Program-made: the position numbers and the translations under genes | In this document: piece by piece, positions 17,523 through 26,162 of the stretch | Numbering within the stretch: position 1 is the first letter of the stretch | Layout of the letters: every line of letters begins with the position of its first letter | The notes under the pieces: generated by a model | What the model was told of the DNA's origin: nothing | The model's database searches: none | Seen by the model: the letters and a program-made list of their open reading frames with translations, nothing else | DNA from: UBA11524 sp963642705 | GTDB lineage: Bacteria > Bacillota > Clostridia > Christensenellales > Aristaeellaceae | DNA length: 64,000 bases | Assembly: GCA_963642705.1 (NCBI GenBank) | Contig: CAVIHU010000009.1 | Location: forward strand, 1-64,000 | Direction: 5' to 3'

Positions 17523-20500
17523 GACAGCTTTTCCTCTTCAGCCTTTTCCCGTATTTCCTTTGGGCACAGAGGAAGTCTCCACTCATACGGTGAGTCCTCC
17601 AAGTGCTTCTCAGCCTCCGCAAACGTCTGCTCAGCCTTGATAAATTCGCCGTTCATGGCATAGAGCCTTCCAAGGAACAACCATGCATCAAACCGAGCTT
17701 GCCTGTACCGGCGGACATCCCCGTTTTCGTTACACATTGCAATCGCCCGGGAAACGGTGTCAATGGCATCCTGATACCGTTCCAGCTGAATATAGGCGAC
17801 AGCCGTTTCATCCACAAGATGATCGATCAGGGACAGCGGAGAATCCATTCTCGCTTCCGCATGCTCGGTCGCCTGACGCATGTGACGAAGGGCATCCTCT
17901 TCATTCCCTATGATGGCAAAATACGTGGATGCAACGCAGTCAAAATGGTAATGCTCGTATCCATCTGGATAACCGGCCAGCAACTCTTCAGCCTCCGCGA
18001 GCATCTGCCCGCAGCGTTTTATCTTACTTTCTGTTTCGAACAGTGTCTGTGTTTTGTTGAGCAATACAGCGGCAAGCTGCTTTCTGGCGTCCGGATGCCT
18101 GGACTTTCTGACTTCCGCAATCGCGGTGTCTTCATGCTTCAGGCATTCTTTGTCCTTCTTACGTCCATACTGGTTGTTGAGGAGGACAGCCTTGGCCCGG
18201 TGATACCATGACGTATAATAGTGACTGGGGTGCTTTTTCAGACAGGCTTTCATGTTCTTCAGTACATCATGAGCATCCTTGTAGTATCCCAGTCGTCCCA
18301 GCATGAAGGCACAGGTCTCATACAGCCGCAGAACACACCTTGGTTCAAGCTCTTCAGGATCATTCAGCAGGTGCAGCATATCGCCGGCGATTGTTTCATC
18401 TGCGTCCACCGGCGCGTCCATCAGGATCCGGAAGGTCAGCAACTGGCTGGCCGGTGTAGCGGGCTTTGCGTACACCAGCAGCTGCTCAGCAATGCATAGC
18501 AGCTCATACAGTTGGGCATAATTTTCAGGTGTTTGCTTATCCAGATCAGGCTGATTCTCCAGCGGATTCATCTTGTGGTGAAGCCGCGCCAGCATTGCAT
18601 CCAATGCATCCCTGACGGAGGTGTTCCAGGACCATGCATGAAGGTATTCCCGAATGATCGGATGGAAAATGATTCTCTGCGAGACAACCTCCAGCCAGCC
18701 GCCTTCCTCCATTTGATTGATCACTTCCAGATTGGGCAGGGTGGTGATTTCCCGCAGCAGTGAAACCCGGATGCCCTGCTGGTCAATGGCGGAGAGAATT
18801 TGAAGCAGCTGCTTTTCTTCGTCTGTAAACCGGTCGATCTCGATCAGCTTGTCCAGGATCACGGTCAGCGGGGCCATCATGGCATTCTGATCATGCACAT
18901 AATCGATCCGCTCGCAGGGAAGATGCTGAAATCCCGCCTCCTTCACCAACAAAGCAGCTTCATGCAGGGTCAGATAGCTTCTGGCAATCTGCCGTCCCAA
19001 CAGTTCCATGGTCAGGGTATGACCATATACGGTGTTGGCGATGGTGACAAAATCCTGCATGTCCTGCTCATCAGTTATCTCCAAATGCGCATACCGTTGG
19101 AATAACTGCGCCAATACTTCGGGATGCAGTTCCTCGACGCACAGGGCAGGGTACAGCCCCTCCGCCAGAGGGCTTCGGGAAATGAGCAGCACATCCCAAC
19201 CCACATTCTGAATGATCTGCAAATCCTCCAGTTGATCTTTTCGGGCATTATCCACAACCACCAGCACATGCTGGTCTGAGGCGATTTCTGTCAGCACCCG
19301 AAGCTTTCTTTCCAGATATTCTTCTTGCGGTTCAACGCTCAAGCGGGAAACGGTATTCACATGAACCAGGTGATCGTCGCAAAGCATTCTGACCATGTTT
19401 CCATCGGCATACAGCCACAAAACAGCATCATACGCAGCCCGATGCTCAGCGAGATAAGCTCGCGCCAACGTGCTCTTGCCGATGCCACCCATGCCATACA
19501 GGTTGAACACATGCTGGTTCTCCGTATGCAGGAGTTGGTGCAGCGCTTCCATTTCGCTTTCCCGACCGGCAAAGAATACCGGGGCTGATATGGAAGATGA
19601 ATGCAGCCAGGGCTTTGTTTCGTCCGACAGGTGAAGGATCTTCTGAAGCTGTTCGATTGCTTCATCCGCGCTCTGATACCGATCGGCATAATAACTGGCC
19701 AGCGACTTATGAAAGAATTCCGTCAGTGCTGGAAACAGACGATCCTGATATGCTGCATCAGCATAAGCCATGCGAGCATAATCATATTCTGCGTCAGGAT
19801 CGCAATCAAAAGCGGACGGGGTCTTGCCCCAAAGGGCATAGAACAGCACCGCACCAAGGCTGTAGATATCCGAGTGTCTGCCCAAATGGTGGAGCTTGCC
19901 GGTCTGCTGCTCCAGCGAAGCGTAGCCCTTGGTGTAGGAGGTGCGCAGACCGCTTGGATCATTGGCCCGAATGGCAGCTTTCAGTTCCTTCATGGAAATC
20001 ATGGAATCGAAGTCGAACAGCTGCACCAGATCCAATGATCCCTCCAGCGTCAGAATGTTGTCCGGCTTCAGATCCAGATACAGGTATCCGGCATCGTGAA
20101 TACGCTGGAGCGCCTTGGCTGCGCCGATTAGCAGAGAAACGCAATCGTGCAGCGTTTCGCCCTGAAACTCAGCAAATGTCCGTCCGTTCATGTACACGGA
20201 GACAATATATACGGTGCCGTTGGCATCGTATATATCCGAGGTGTTTGCTACCGCGTTGGTTAATCCGCTGACCGTAAACAATGCCTGGTTCCGCTGATAA
20301 GCGGCACGTAGACGATCCTTGGCAGCGGCAAATGAGTCCGCATCTCGGGAATCTGCGTCAAGAACACCATCCGCAGTCCGGGTGATCCGCAGGGCATGGG
20401 AATAGCATTCCTTGATGCGTACAAGCTTGAAGTTGCCCAGATTGTCGGTATAGGAGGCATCATACACAATACATGAACCGCCGCGCCCAACCTCGCGGTT

Positions 20501-20578
20501 GATGGTGTAAATGGTATAGCCGGTATTCGTTTCCAGCTTCAGCAAAGCGCCCGGGGTCAGCGCGATTCTTCCATCCAT
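17519..20578 (-). CDS. Ser/Thr kinase - STAND (NB-ARC-like) NTPase - TPR protein
   Basis: A 1019-residue cytoplasmic protein; start at 20578 fixed by GGAGGGAG. Residues 25-315 are a eukaryotic-like kinase: G-loop GRGGSCIVYD (31-40), Lys56, catalytic loop LYLDLKPDN with Asp169, Lys171 and Asn174, metal-binding DFD at 189-191 where DFG is usual, and KGYASLEQQ as activation-segment end. Residues 335-620 are a STAND NTPase with Walker A GMGGIGKST (362-370), Walker B HVLVVVDNA (Asp443) and an LLISRSP sensor. The last ~350 residues are helical TPR-like repeats. Such proteins act as sensor-switches in signalling or anti-phage immunity; the trigger here is unknown. Base composition looks lower in GC than fbp-uvrB. 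Confidence 0.85.
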   Translation of the reverse strand: MDGRIALTPGALLKLETNTGYTIYTINREVGRGGSCIVYDASYTDNLGNFKLVRIKECYSHALRITRTADGVLDADSRDADSFAAAKDRLRAAYQRNQALFTVSGLTNAVANTSDIYDANGTVYIVSVYMNGRTFAEFQGETLHDCVSLLIGAAKALQRIHDAGYLYLDLKPDNILTLEGSLDLVQLFDFDSMISMKELKAAIRANDPSGLRTSYTKGYASLEQQTGKLHHLGRHSDIYSLGAVLFYALWGKTPSAFDCDPDAEYDYARMAYADAAYQDRLFPALTEFFHKSLASYYADRYQSADEAIEQLQKILHLSDETKPWLHSSSISAPVFFAGRESEMEALHQLLHTENQHVFNLYGMGGIGKSTLARAYLAEHRAAYDAVLWLYADGNMVRMLCDDHLVHVNTVSRLSVEPQEEYLERKLRVLTEIASDQHVLVVVDNARKDQLEDLQIIQNVGWDVLLISRSPLAEGLYPALCVEELHPEVLAQLFQRYAHLEITDEQDMQDFVTIANTVYGHTLTMELLGRQIARSYLTLHEAALLVKEAGFQHLPCERIDYVHDQNAMMAPLTVILDKLIEIDRFTDEEKQLLQILSAIDQQGIRVSLLREITTLPNLEVINQMEEGGWLEVVSQRIIFHPIIREYLHAWSWNTSVRDALDAMLARLHHKMNPLENQPDLDKQTPENYAQLYELLCIAEQLLVYAKPATPASQLLTFRILMDAPVDADETIAGDMLHLLNDPEELEPRCVLRLYETCAFMLGRLGYYKDAHDVLKNMKACLKKHPSHYYTSWYHRAKAVLLNNQYGRKKDKECLKHEDTAIAEVRKSRHPDARKQLAAVLLNKTQTLFETESKIKRCGQMLAEAEELLAGYPDGYEHYHFDCVASTYFAIIGNEEDALRHMRQATEHAEARMDSPLSLIDHLVDETAVAYIQLERYQDAIDTVSRAIAMCNENGDVRRYRQARFDAWLFLGRLYAMNGEFIKAEQTFAEAEKHLEDSPYEWRLPLCPKEIREKAEEEKLS

Positions 20579-20638
20579 GGATCTCCCTCCTTGTCTTGGT
20601 ACGGTATCATCATACCCCAGGCATTGCAAAGTCTGGAT

Positions 20639-21829
20639 TTACTGGTGTTCCTCCAGTGTTCCGGTCAGCAGTTCATTCCAGATGAAGCGGAATGTCCGCA
20701 GCGGTTCACTATCCTTCACTGCGTAAAAGAAGATCCAGTCATAGGGATTGCCCACATAAAGCTCCGTGTAACCGCAATCGATCAAATACCGGTTCATCTC
20801 GGCAATACAACGGTCAGGATCACCGGGAGATGCTTCATAATCGCCTTTGGCAATGGCTTTCTTGGCCCAAAACGTGTAGAAGGTCAGCAGAACGAGCCAC
20901 TTCCGAACGCGTTCGTAGGATATGTGTTCGCCGCGAAGAATCAGATCAATGCCCTGCCTGTCCGGGAAGGAATCCTGCGCGTCATCATGGAGCTTTTCCA
21001 GAATGGGTTTGATGGAGCGGTCGGTGCCGAGCTTTTTGACGGTCTTCTTGTCCAGCTGAAGGATGGCAAGATAGGCATCATACGGTTTTGCTCCATCTGT
21101 GCTTGTGCGGAAGACGCTTTTTTTCCCCATAGCTTCATCGTCCAGCTGAGAGGAGAGCTTTTCATGTTCCTGAATCAGCAACCCATTCGGCCCCGCGGCC
21201 TGTCGCCATAGCCGCCGAATGGTCTCGTATGCGGTCACGTTTCCGTAGGAAACAAACTTACTGATGTTCTCATTCAGCCAGTCAATAAACTCTTCCTTGG
21301 ACTCCAGATCGTTCAGTTCCGCGATGATGGAGCCAGTATAAACCACATCACCGTTTCCGGCATCCTTACCGGAAAGGCCCACTTGAGACTGGATGTCCAG
21401 CGCATCCGCCCAAGTCAGGCCATTGTTCAGGCAGAAATAGTAGATGGCCTCCTGCATCAGATGGCAATTGAAGCTGCGCTCCCTGGTATAGATCCGCCGG
21501 AAGAACTCGTCCGTTTCGCTGCCATCAAGCCCAAACGCAAAACAGATCTGGAAGACGGTATCCCGCTTCACCGGCTGCCCCGAAAACCACTCCCGGACTT
21601 CGCGCGGCGCATCCATGTTTGCCTTTGCAAAAGCGGCCTTGATAAAAGCAACCTTGGCTTCCACATCGGTAACGTCACCGGTATAGCCATGCTCCGTTAG
21701 AAACTCATCCATCGCCTCGGAGAAAGACCGAAAGAGCTGCACGACTTCGAGCAGCTCTTCGATAAAATTGTCGTCTTCCCAGGAGATGGTGTCGAGTGGT
21801 TTTTGTAAAATAGTCGTATAAGACGGCAT
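20639..21829 (-). CDS. Conserved partner of the kinase-STAND protein, HTH-like region
   Basis: A 396-residue soluble protein starting MPSYTTILQKPLD; AAAGGAAC upstream supports 21829 over a longer start. Residues about 78-125 (REVREWFSG to FGLDGSETDEFFRR) read like an XRE-type helix-turn-helix, with the FGLDGSETDEFF block typical of helix 4-5. The rest is helical and charged, with no enzymatic motif I recognise. It lies 60 bases upstream of the kinase-STAND gene on the same strand, so it may be its regulator, adaptor or substrate. Function unknown. Confidence 0.7.
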   Translation of the reverse strand: MPSYTTILQKPLDTISWEDDNFIEELLEVVQLFRSFSEAMDEFLTEHGYTGDVTDVEAKVAFIKAAFAKANMDAPREVREWFSGQPVKRDTVFQICFAFGLDGSETDEFFRRIYTRERSFNCHLMQEAIYYFCLNNGLTWADALDIQSQVGLSGKDAGNGDVVYTGSIIAELNDLESKEEFIDWLNENISKFVSYGNVTAYETIRRLWRQAAGPNGLLIQEHEKLSSQLDDEAMGKKSVFRTSTDGAKPYDAYLAILQLDKKTVKKLGTDRSIKPILEKLHDDAQDSFPDRQGIDLILRGEHISYERVRKWLVLLTFYTFWAKKAIAKGDYEASPGDPDRCIAEMNRYLIDCGYTELYVGNPYDWIFFYAVKDSEPLRTFRFIWNELLTGTLEEHQ

Positions 21830-21856
21830 GACTGTTCCTTTCATCAGCTTTGGCAA

Positions 21857-22060
21857 TCAGCAGTGGACTCCTTTTAACTTGTCAATGGTTTCCTCTGCCA
21901 GCTGCTGTTTGATCAATCCCTTATGGGCATAAACCGCGATTTCTGCAGAAGCTCCGTCGCACATGATAATTGCCTGTGTAAGTATATTTCCGAGCATTTC
22001 CATTTTTACGGTCGTGATGGAATGGTGATTATCCGGATCTTCCTTCAGAGTATTGCCCAT
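21857..22060 (-). CDS. Hypothetical small protein at the island's 5' end
   Basis: About 67 residues starting MGNTLKEDPDNHHSITTV, ending just before the 396-residue gene. The frame stays open to 22096, but the sequence upstream of about 22080 belongs to an IS3 remnant, so the gene's own upstream region appears to have been replaced. No family recognised. The Cys-Asp-Gly and Lys-rich helical C-terminus give no functional clue. Confidence 0.5.
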   Translation of the reverse strand: MGNTLKEDPDNHHSITTVKMEMLGNILTQAIIMCDGASAEIAVYAHKGLIKQQLAEETIDKLKGVHC

Positions 22061-22080
22061 ACACTTCCAAAGCATACCTC

Positions 22081-22320
22081 GACCTGACACAAGCATACCA
22101 CGTTTCGCCGTCGATGTCCAGTCCCGGATGTCCTTACGACAACGCGGCGATGGAAAACTTCTTCGGCACCTTGAAAACGGAATGCCTGTACCGCGCCTGC
22201 TTTTCTTCCCGCGCTGAGGTGGAACAGCTCGTTGCCGAGTACATCCATTTCTACAATTTTGAGCGTATTTCGCTCAAAAACGGCCTTACCCCGCTTGAAA
22301 TTCGAGGCAAGACCGCTTAA
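22081..22320 (+). pseudogene. IS3-family transposase, C-terminal remnant
   Basis: Frame reads HVSPSMSSPGCPYDNAAMEN and on to FFGTLKTECLY. This is the end of an IS3-family DDE integrase, with the catalytic Glu in the YDNAAMENFF block and the ERISLKNGLTPLEIR tail. The catalytic core upstream (both Asp residues) and any OrfA are missing. It interrupts the upstream region of the minus-strand island. Confidence 0.85.
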
Positions 22321-22395
22321 AATGGTTTTGTTCTTCAACAGGGTTTTTCTTTTCACCGTCCGTCGGACGGGGTACGGTCCAATTCGCTGCAGGAT
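22321..22395 (+). mobile_element. Likely IS3 right end
   Basis: After the transposase stop, a segment around 22355-22382 (CCGTCCGTCGGACGGGGTAC) resembles the short end sequence that follows OrfB in IS3 elements. The matching left end is not present, so the element is dead. Confidence 0.45.
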
Positions 22396-22500
22396 GTTTT
22401 ATTGCGCCCAAATGCGTCCATTCTCAAGCAATACCGAAAAATGCGACTTCTTGATTGGTGTCTCAGAACTCGATGACATGTATTTGATGAGGGAATCATC

Positions 22501-22529
22501 TTGACAAAAGTGATAAATTGTGATACTTT
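22501..22529 (+). promoter_or_regulatory. Possible promoter of the GHKL kinase-LytTR operon
   Basis: Perfect TTGACA (22501-22506) with a weak TACTTT (22524-22529) 17 bases on. The weak -10 suggests activation may be needed. Confidence 0.4.
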
Positions 22530-22567
22530 TTTAGTAGATATTCAATAAAAAAAGGGGGCGGCAGGCG

Positions 22568-23935
22568 ATGCTGGCTTATTTTCAAGGTGTCTTCATTGAC
22601 CTTCAGTACGGCATCGGCTTTATCATCACAAAAGTCCTGTTTGTGATTGGTACGGTGTTGCTGCTGAGCGAGCTGAAAAAAGACTGGAAGTCGCTCCTTC
22701 TCAAGACGGCGGAAATCCTTGTCAGCATCTGCCTGTATTTCCTGTTGTCTGCGGCTTGTGATGTCATCATGAAGCGCTTTTCTGATCTTTCATGGCATGT
22801 TGATATGGCGTTGTTTTTGATTATCTACTGTCTGCTTTGCAGCTCTTATGACGCGCGTGCCTGCGTCGTTCGCGGCTCGACTTTTTTTGCTGGACTGGTG
22901 GTCATGCTGCCTATTTCCGAGCCCATCGGCGAATGGCTTCAGAGTATCAATGAATCATGGTTTGCATGGGGACAATACATGACACCGGCCGTCATGGCAG
23001 TCATGATTGCTACAGAGGTCTGGTATCTGCGCCACTTTGCCTTTGACACGGGCAGCATGGTCGGTATGCCGTGCGTGCTGGCGCAGCTCGCTATTTCCGG
23101 TATTTCCGTTGTCGTTGAAATTGCTGCAGGCTATTTTATGGTTGGCAAAGCGTTTAAGGTGATCAGCAGCGCCGGACTATGGTTTATCGGTTTGCTGACG
23201 TACTACATGTTTCACACTATTGTGATTGGCACGGAAGAAAATCAGCGGCTGTTGGCAATGAAACAGAAAGATGAGATGGAGCGGGAGAAGTACCAGACGA
23301 ACATCATCAACTACGAGGAGCTGCGCACCATCCGCCACGAAATCAAAAATCACAACTTCTACATGAAGGCACTGCTTGATGAGGGAAAATTGGATGAAAT
23401 GCGCCGGTATCTGGACAAGGTGACGGCGCAGGGCACAAAGTTCCTCAAGACATATGACAGCGGCAACTATGCTATCGATGTCGTCATGACGCACGAGATC
23501 GCGGCGGCGAAGAACCATGGCGTCACCATTCAGTCGGTCATTATCGTGCCCAGAAGGCTGCCGTTCTCGGATGATGATATTTGCTCGCTTCTGTCCAACC
23601 TGTTGGAAAACGCCATCGATTCCGCCGCAAAATCCGGTAAGGAGCAGCCTGTCGTGCGCATCACCGCGATGCCCAGGCAGGAGGTGCTGCTCATCCGTGT
23701 TGAGAATCCGGTTGACCCGTCCATTTCGGCACCGCGGCGGCTTTCATTGGAGACGACGAAGGAAGACAACCGGAACATGCACGGCTTCGGGACGAAAATC
23801 ATCCGCCGGATTGCGGAGAAATATAACGGCTCGGTCAAGTACAGCCTGAAGGATGGGCAGTTCGTGGCGGATGTGATGCTGGAGCTGCCTGAGGAAACGG
23901 AAAAGAAGAGCTTCGCGCTGGAGGAACACGCATGA
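22568..23935 (+). CDS. Membrane sensor histidine kinase, GHKL/AgrC type
   Basis: A 455-residue sensor. The first ~220 residues form six or seven membrane segments. A coiled linker (about 222-250) leads to the phospho-acceptor box LRTIRHEIKNH with His257. The ATPase domain has LLSNLLENAIDSA (N box) and HGFGTKIIRRIAEKY (G box). This architecture is that of AgrC-like kinases, which in other Firmicutes sense peptides. It is coupled by ATGA overlap to the LytTR regulator. No peptide-precursor gene was found nearby, so the signal is unknown. Confidence 0.88.
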   Translation: MLAYFQGVFIDLQYGIGFIITKVLFVIGTVLLLSELKKDWKSLLLKTAEILVSICLYFLLSAACDVIMKRFSDLSWHVDMALFLIIYCLLCSSYDARACVVRGSTFFAGLVVMLPISEPIGEWLQSINESWFAWGQYMTPAVMAVMIATEVWYLRHFAFDTGSMVGMPCVLAQLAISGISVVVEIAAGYFMVGKAFKVISSAGLWFIGLLTYYMFHTIVIGTEENQRLLAMKQKDEMEREKYQTNIINYEELRTIRHEIKNHNFYMKALLDEGKLDEMRRYLDKVTAQGTKFLKTYDSGNYAIDVVMTHEIAAAKNHGVTIQSVIIVPRRLPFSDDDICSLLSNLLENAIDSAAKSGKEQPVVRITAMPRQEVLLIRVENPVDPSISAPRRLSLETTKEDNRNMHGFGTKIIRRIAEKYNGSVKYSLKDGQFVADVMLELPEETEKKSFALEEHA

Positions 23936-24672
23936 ATCGTTGGAATATCGCCATCTGCGATGATGAGGAGGCTGCGCTGAGCATCCTGTCGTCCTCTCTG
24001 CAGGGCGCATTTCGTTCGCACAATGTCGAGGTCACCATCGACACGTACACCCGACCGCGCGTCATGCTCGCACAGATGAAGAGCACGAATTACGACCTGC
24101 TTTTCCTCGACATTGAAATGCCCGGGCTGTCCGGTATCGACGTCGCGCAGCAGCTCCGTCATGACGGCAATCTGGTGGATATCATCTTCATTTCGAACCG
24201 CGAGGATCTCGTTTTTGATGCGCTGCGCGTCAATCCGCGTGGCTTCATCCGCAAGACACGCTTCATTCAGGACGTTGCAGGCGTTATCAACACTTATTTT
24301 GCCTACCGGAACGACAAGACGCAGGAAAAGGTGCTTGTTGTACGCCAGCGCGACCAGGTGCTGCACATCTCCATCGAAAAGCTCAAGTACATCGAAGGCA
24401 GCGGTAAAAAGCAGCTCGCTGTTACGGTCGACCGCGAGGGGGCGATTGAGATGAACAAGAGCATGCAGGAACTGGAGGAGGAATTGTCCGGTTTCGGCTT
24501 CCTGCGCATCCATAAAGGCTATTTGGTGAATTATCGCTTTATTCGCCGCATCGGGGAGGATGAGGTGGTTCTCACGGATGACCAGCGTCTGCCTGTCAGC
24601 CGCCGCAAGCATCAGGAGGTTCGTGAACAATATATGGAATGGATGCAGCAGGAAGGCTCGGTTATGCTGTGA
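23932..24672 (+). CDS. LytTR-family response regulator
   Basis: A 246-residue regulator. The receiver domain spans about 1-125, with the acidic pair DDEE (10-13), phospho-acceptor Asp60 in LLFLDIEMPG and Lys in FIRKTRF. Residues 140-240 are a LytTR DNA-binding domain (LKYIEGSGKKQLAVT, LEEELSGFGFLRIHKGYLVN). It is the partner of the preceding kinase and likely activates target promoters containing paired direct repeats; its targets cannot be named from this window. Confidence 0.92.
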   Translation: MNRWNIAICDDEEAALSILSSSLQGAFRSHNVEVTIDTYTRPRVMLAQMKSTNYDLLFLDIEMPGLSGIDVAQQLRHDGNLVDIIFISNREDLVFDALRVNPRGFIRKTRFIQDVAGVINTYFAYRNDKTQEKVLVVRQRDQVLHISIEKLKYIEGSGKKQLAVTVDREGAIEMNKSMQELEEELSGFGFLRIHKGYLVNYRFIRRIGEDEVVLTDDQRLPVSRRKHQEVREQYMEWMQQEGSVML

Positions 24673-24678
24673 TACGGG

Positions 24679-24714
24679 AAAGGCAGGAGCGCCAAAATCC
24701 ATGCTCCTGCCTTT
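24679..24714. terminator. Bidirectional terminator
   Basis: AAAGGCAGGAGC (24679-24690) pairs with GCTCCTGCCTTT (24703-24714) between the convergent LytTR and purR genes, with T-rich flank on the plus side. Confidence 0.8.
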
Positions 24715-24717
24715 ATT

Positions 24718-25542
24718 TTATGCATCGCCGTTGAGCCAGAATGCGGGCTTCACCGTGAGCGTCTCATGCTCGGTATCGATGTCCATGACCATCAGCGATT
24801 TTTCGCCCGACACGCGCTTCTTCAGCGGCTTTGCGGTTGACATTACGAACGTCATACCAACGACCTCGACGTTGAACTCGTGCATCAGGTCAATCATGCC
24901 CTTTGCCGTGCCGCCGCCCTTCAGGAAATCATCGACAATCAGGCATTTTGTCCCTTCCCTGACCGCACGGCGCGAAAGGCTCATCGTTTCGATATGTCCT
25001 GCTGTGCCGGACACATAGTTGATATTCACCGCGCTGCCTTCGTAGACCTTCGAGGAGTGACGTGCGATGACAAGCGGAACGCCCAGCGCGTGCGCCGTTG
25101 CAAAAGCGACCGGAATGCCCTTTGTTTCCATCGTCAGCACAAAATCCGGCGCGGCGGCGTAATATTCGGTCGCCATGATTTCACCCATGCGGGTGACAAT
25201 GTCAGGCGTAGACAGGATGTCGCTGTAATAAAGGAAGCCGCCGGGAAGAATGCGCTCCTCCTCGCTCAGCCGCTGACAAAGCTCACCGATGAACTTGCGC
25301 GCTTCCGGGCGGCGCACCTTTGTGCGGTAGCGAACGCCGCCAGCCGCGCCGGTTACCGTCTCCAGCTCACCAAGACCGAACTCGGCGACCGCATCGCGCA
25401 GAATGTCAATGTCCTCGCTCATGGTGGATTTGGCTGCACCGAACAGGTCGCAGAAGTAAGATAGCGTGAAAATCTGATTGGGGCTTGCTGCGAGAATTTT
25501 CATCATGGCGCTCATGCGCTCGTTACGGCGGATCTTGTCCAC
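24718..25542 (-). CDS. purR: Pur operon repressor PurR
   Basis: A 274-residue protein with the two-domain layout of Gram-positive PurR. The N-terminal winged helix (about 1-75: RRNERMSAMMKILAASPNQI) binds DNA. The phosphoribosyltransferase-like domain carries the PRPP-binding loop CLIVDDFLKGGGTAKGM (about 192-208). High PRPP releases PurR from purine genes. Candidate PurBoxes lie upstream between this gene and the divergent HPr-like gene, consistent with autoregulation known in Bacillus. Confidence 0.95.
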   Translation of the reverse strand: MDKIRRNERMSAMMKILAASPNQIFTLSYFCDLFGAAKSTMSEDIDILRDAVAEFGLGELETVTGAAGGVRYRTKVRRPEARKFIGELCQRLSEEERILPGGFLYYSDILSTPDIVTRMGEIMATEYYAAAPDFVLTMETKGIPVAFATAHALGVPLVIARHSSKVYEGSAVNINYVSGTAGHIETMSLSRRAVREGTKCLIVDDFLKGGGTAKGMIDLMHEFNVEVVGMTFVMSTAKPLKKRVSGEKSLMVMDIDTEHETLTVKPAFWLNGDA

Positions 25543-25661
25543 GGACTGATCGCTCCTTTACTGACATTCGGATGATATTATTTCTCGGATATCTTCACGA
25601 AAACCCGACCAGTCTGCATTATATCACAAATCTACGAATGATGGAAGGGATTTGCATGGAA

Positions 25662-25708
25662 AAAGTTCGGTTTTTTAAGAAGCGAAAAAACGAAAATATC
25701 CGAAAATT
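25662..25708. promoter_or_regulatory. Candidate PurBox pair
   Basis: AAAGTTCGGTTTT (25662-25674) matches the reverse complement of the PurBox consensus AWWWCCGAACWWT at every position. ATATCCGAAAATT (25696-25708) matches the forward consensus with one mismatch. A further ATTCGGATGAT-like half lies near 25566. They sit between divergent purR and the HPr-like gene. Confidence 0.5.
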
Positions 25709-25740
25709 TACAAAGCGATTGAAAAACGTGTGTTACGCTA

Positions 25741-25768
25741 TTGCTTTTTCTAAAAAATATAGTATAAT
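25741..25768 (+). promoter_or_regulatory. Promoter of the HPr-like gene
   Basis: TATAAT (25763-25768) with a plausible TTGCTT (25741-25746) 16 bases upstream; the start codon is 33 bases downstream of the -10. Confidence 0.55.
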
Positions 25769-25801
25769 ATTTTATGGACATGAATCAAGGAGGTGGTTCA
25801 C

Positions 25802-26029
25802 ATGAAGTCCGTAAACATCAAGCTGAACCTGATGACAGACGGTGCCAAGTTCGTTCAGATCGTCGGTGCTTATCCGTACGACATGGATCTGCGCAGCGGC
25901 CGTCACGTGGTTGACGCGAAGTCCATCCTGGGCATCTTCTCCCTCGACTGGAGCAAGCCTGTCACGATGGAAATTTACTCCGACGATTGCGACGATCTTC
26001 TGGCTGAAATCAAGCCGTTCATGGCGTAA
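25802..26029 (+). CDS. HPr-like protein lacking the active-site histidine
   Basis: A 75-residue protein with a strong AAGGAGGTGG ribosome site. The sequence aligns with HPr across the C-terminal two thirds: VVDAKSILGIFSL (37-48) corresponds to the HPr NAKSIMGVMSL region, so Ser41 equals HPr Ser46, the HPr kinase target. The region that normally holds GxHARPA with His15 reads DGAKFVQ instead, so it cannot carry phosphate in the sugar PTS. Like Bacillus Crh it could act as a regulatory co-factor (for example with CcpA), but this is inference. Confidence 0.75.
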   Translation: MKSVNIKLNLMTDGAKFVQIVGAYPYDMDLRSGRHVVDAKSILGIFSLDWSKPVTMEIYSDDCDDLLAEIKPFMA

Positions 26030-26107
26030 GTCAGGGCTGCTCAGCTGGAACTACAGCCTCAGGCGGAAGCGTCTGGGGCTGTATGCCTGTCGATATAAAT
26101 CCTTGGG

Positions 26108-26143
26108 GGCTGTTGCAGAAAACTGCGGCAGCCTTATTCTTTT
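26108..26143 (+). terminator. Rho-independent terminator after the HPr-like gene
   Basis: GGCTGTTGCAG (26108-26118), AAAA loop, CTGCGGCAGCC (26123-26133), then TTATTCTTTT. It separates the HPr-like gene from the DUF4364 gene, which starts 20 bases later. Confidence 0.7.
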
Positions 26144-26162
26144 GCGGAAAAGGAGGAAGCCT

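Noticed and set aside
25842..26162. Longer N-terminus for the DUF4364 gene
   Set aside because: Would overlap the HPr-like gene and its terminator; ATG 26163 has a strong ribosome site.
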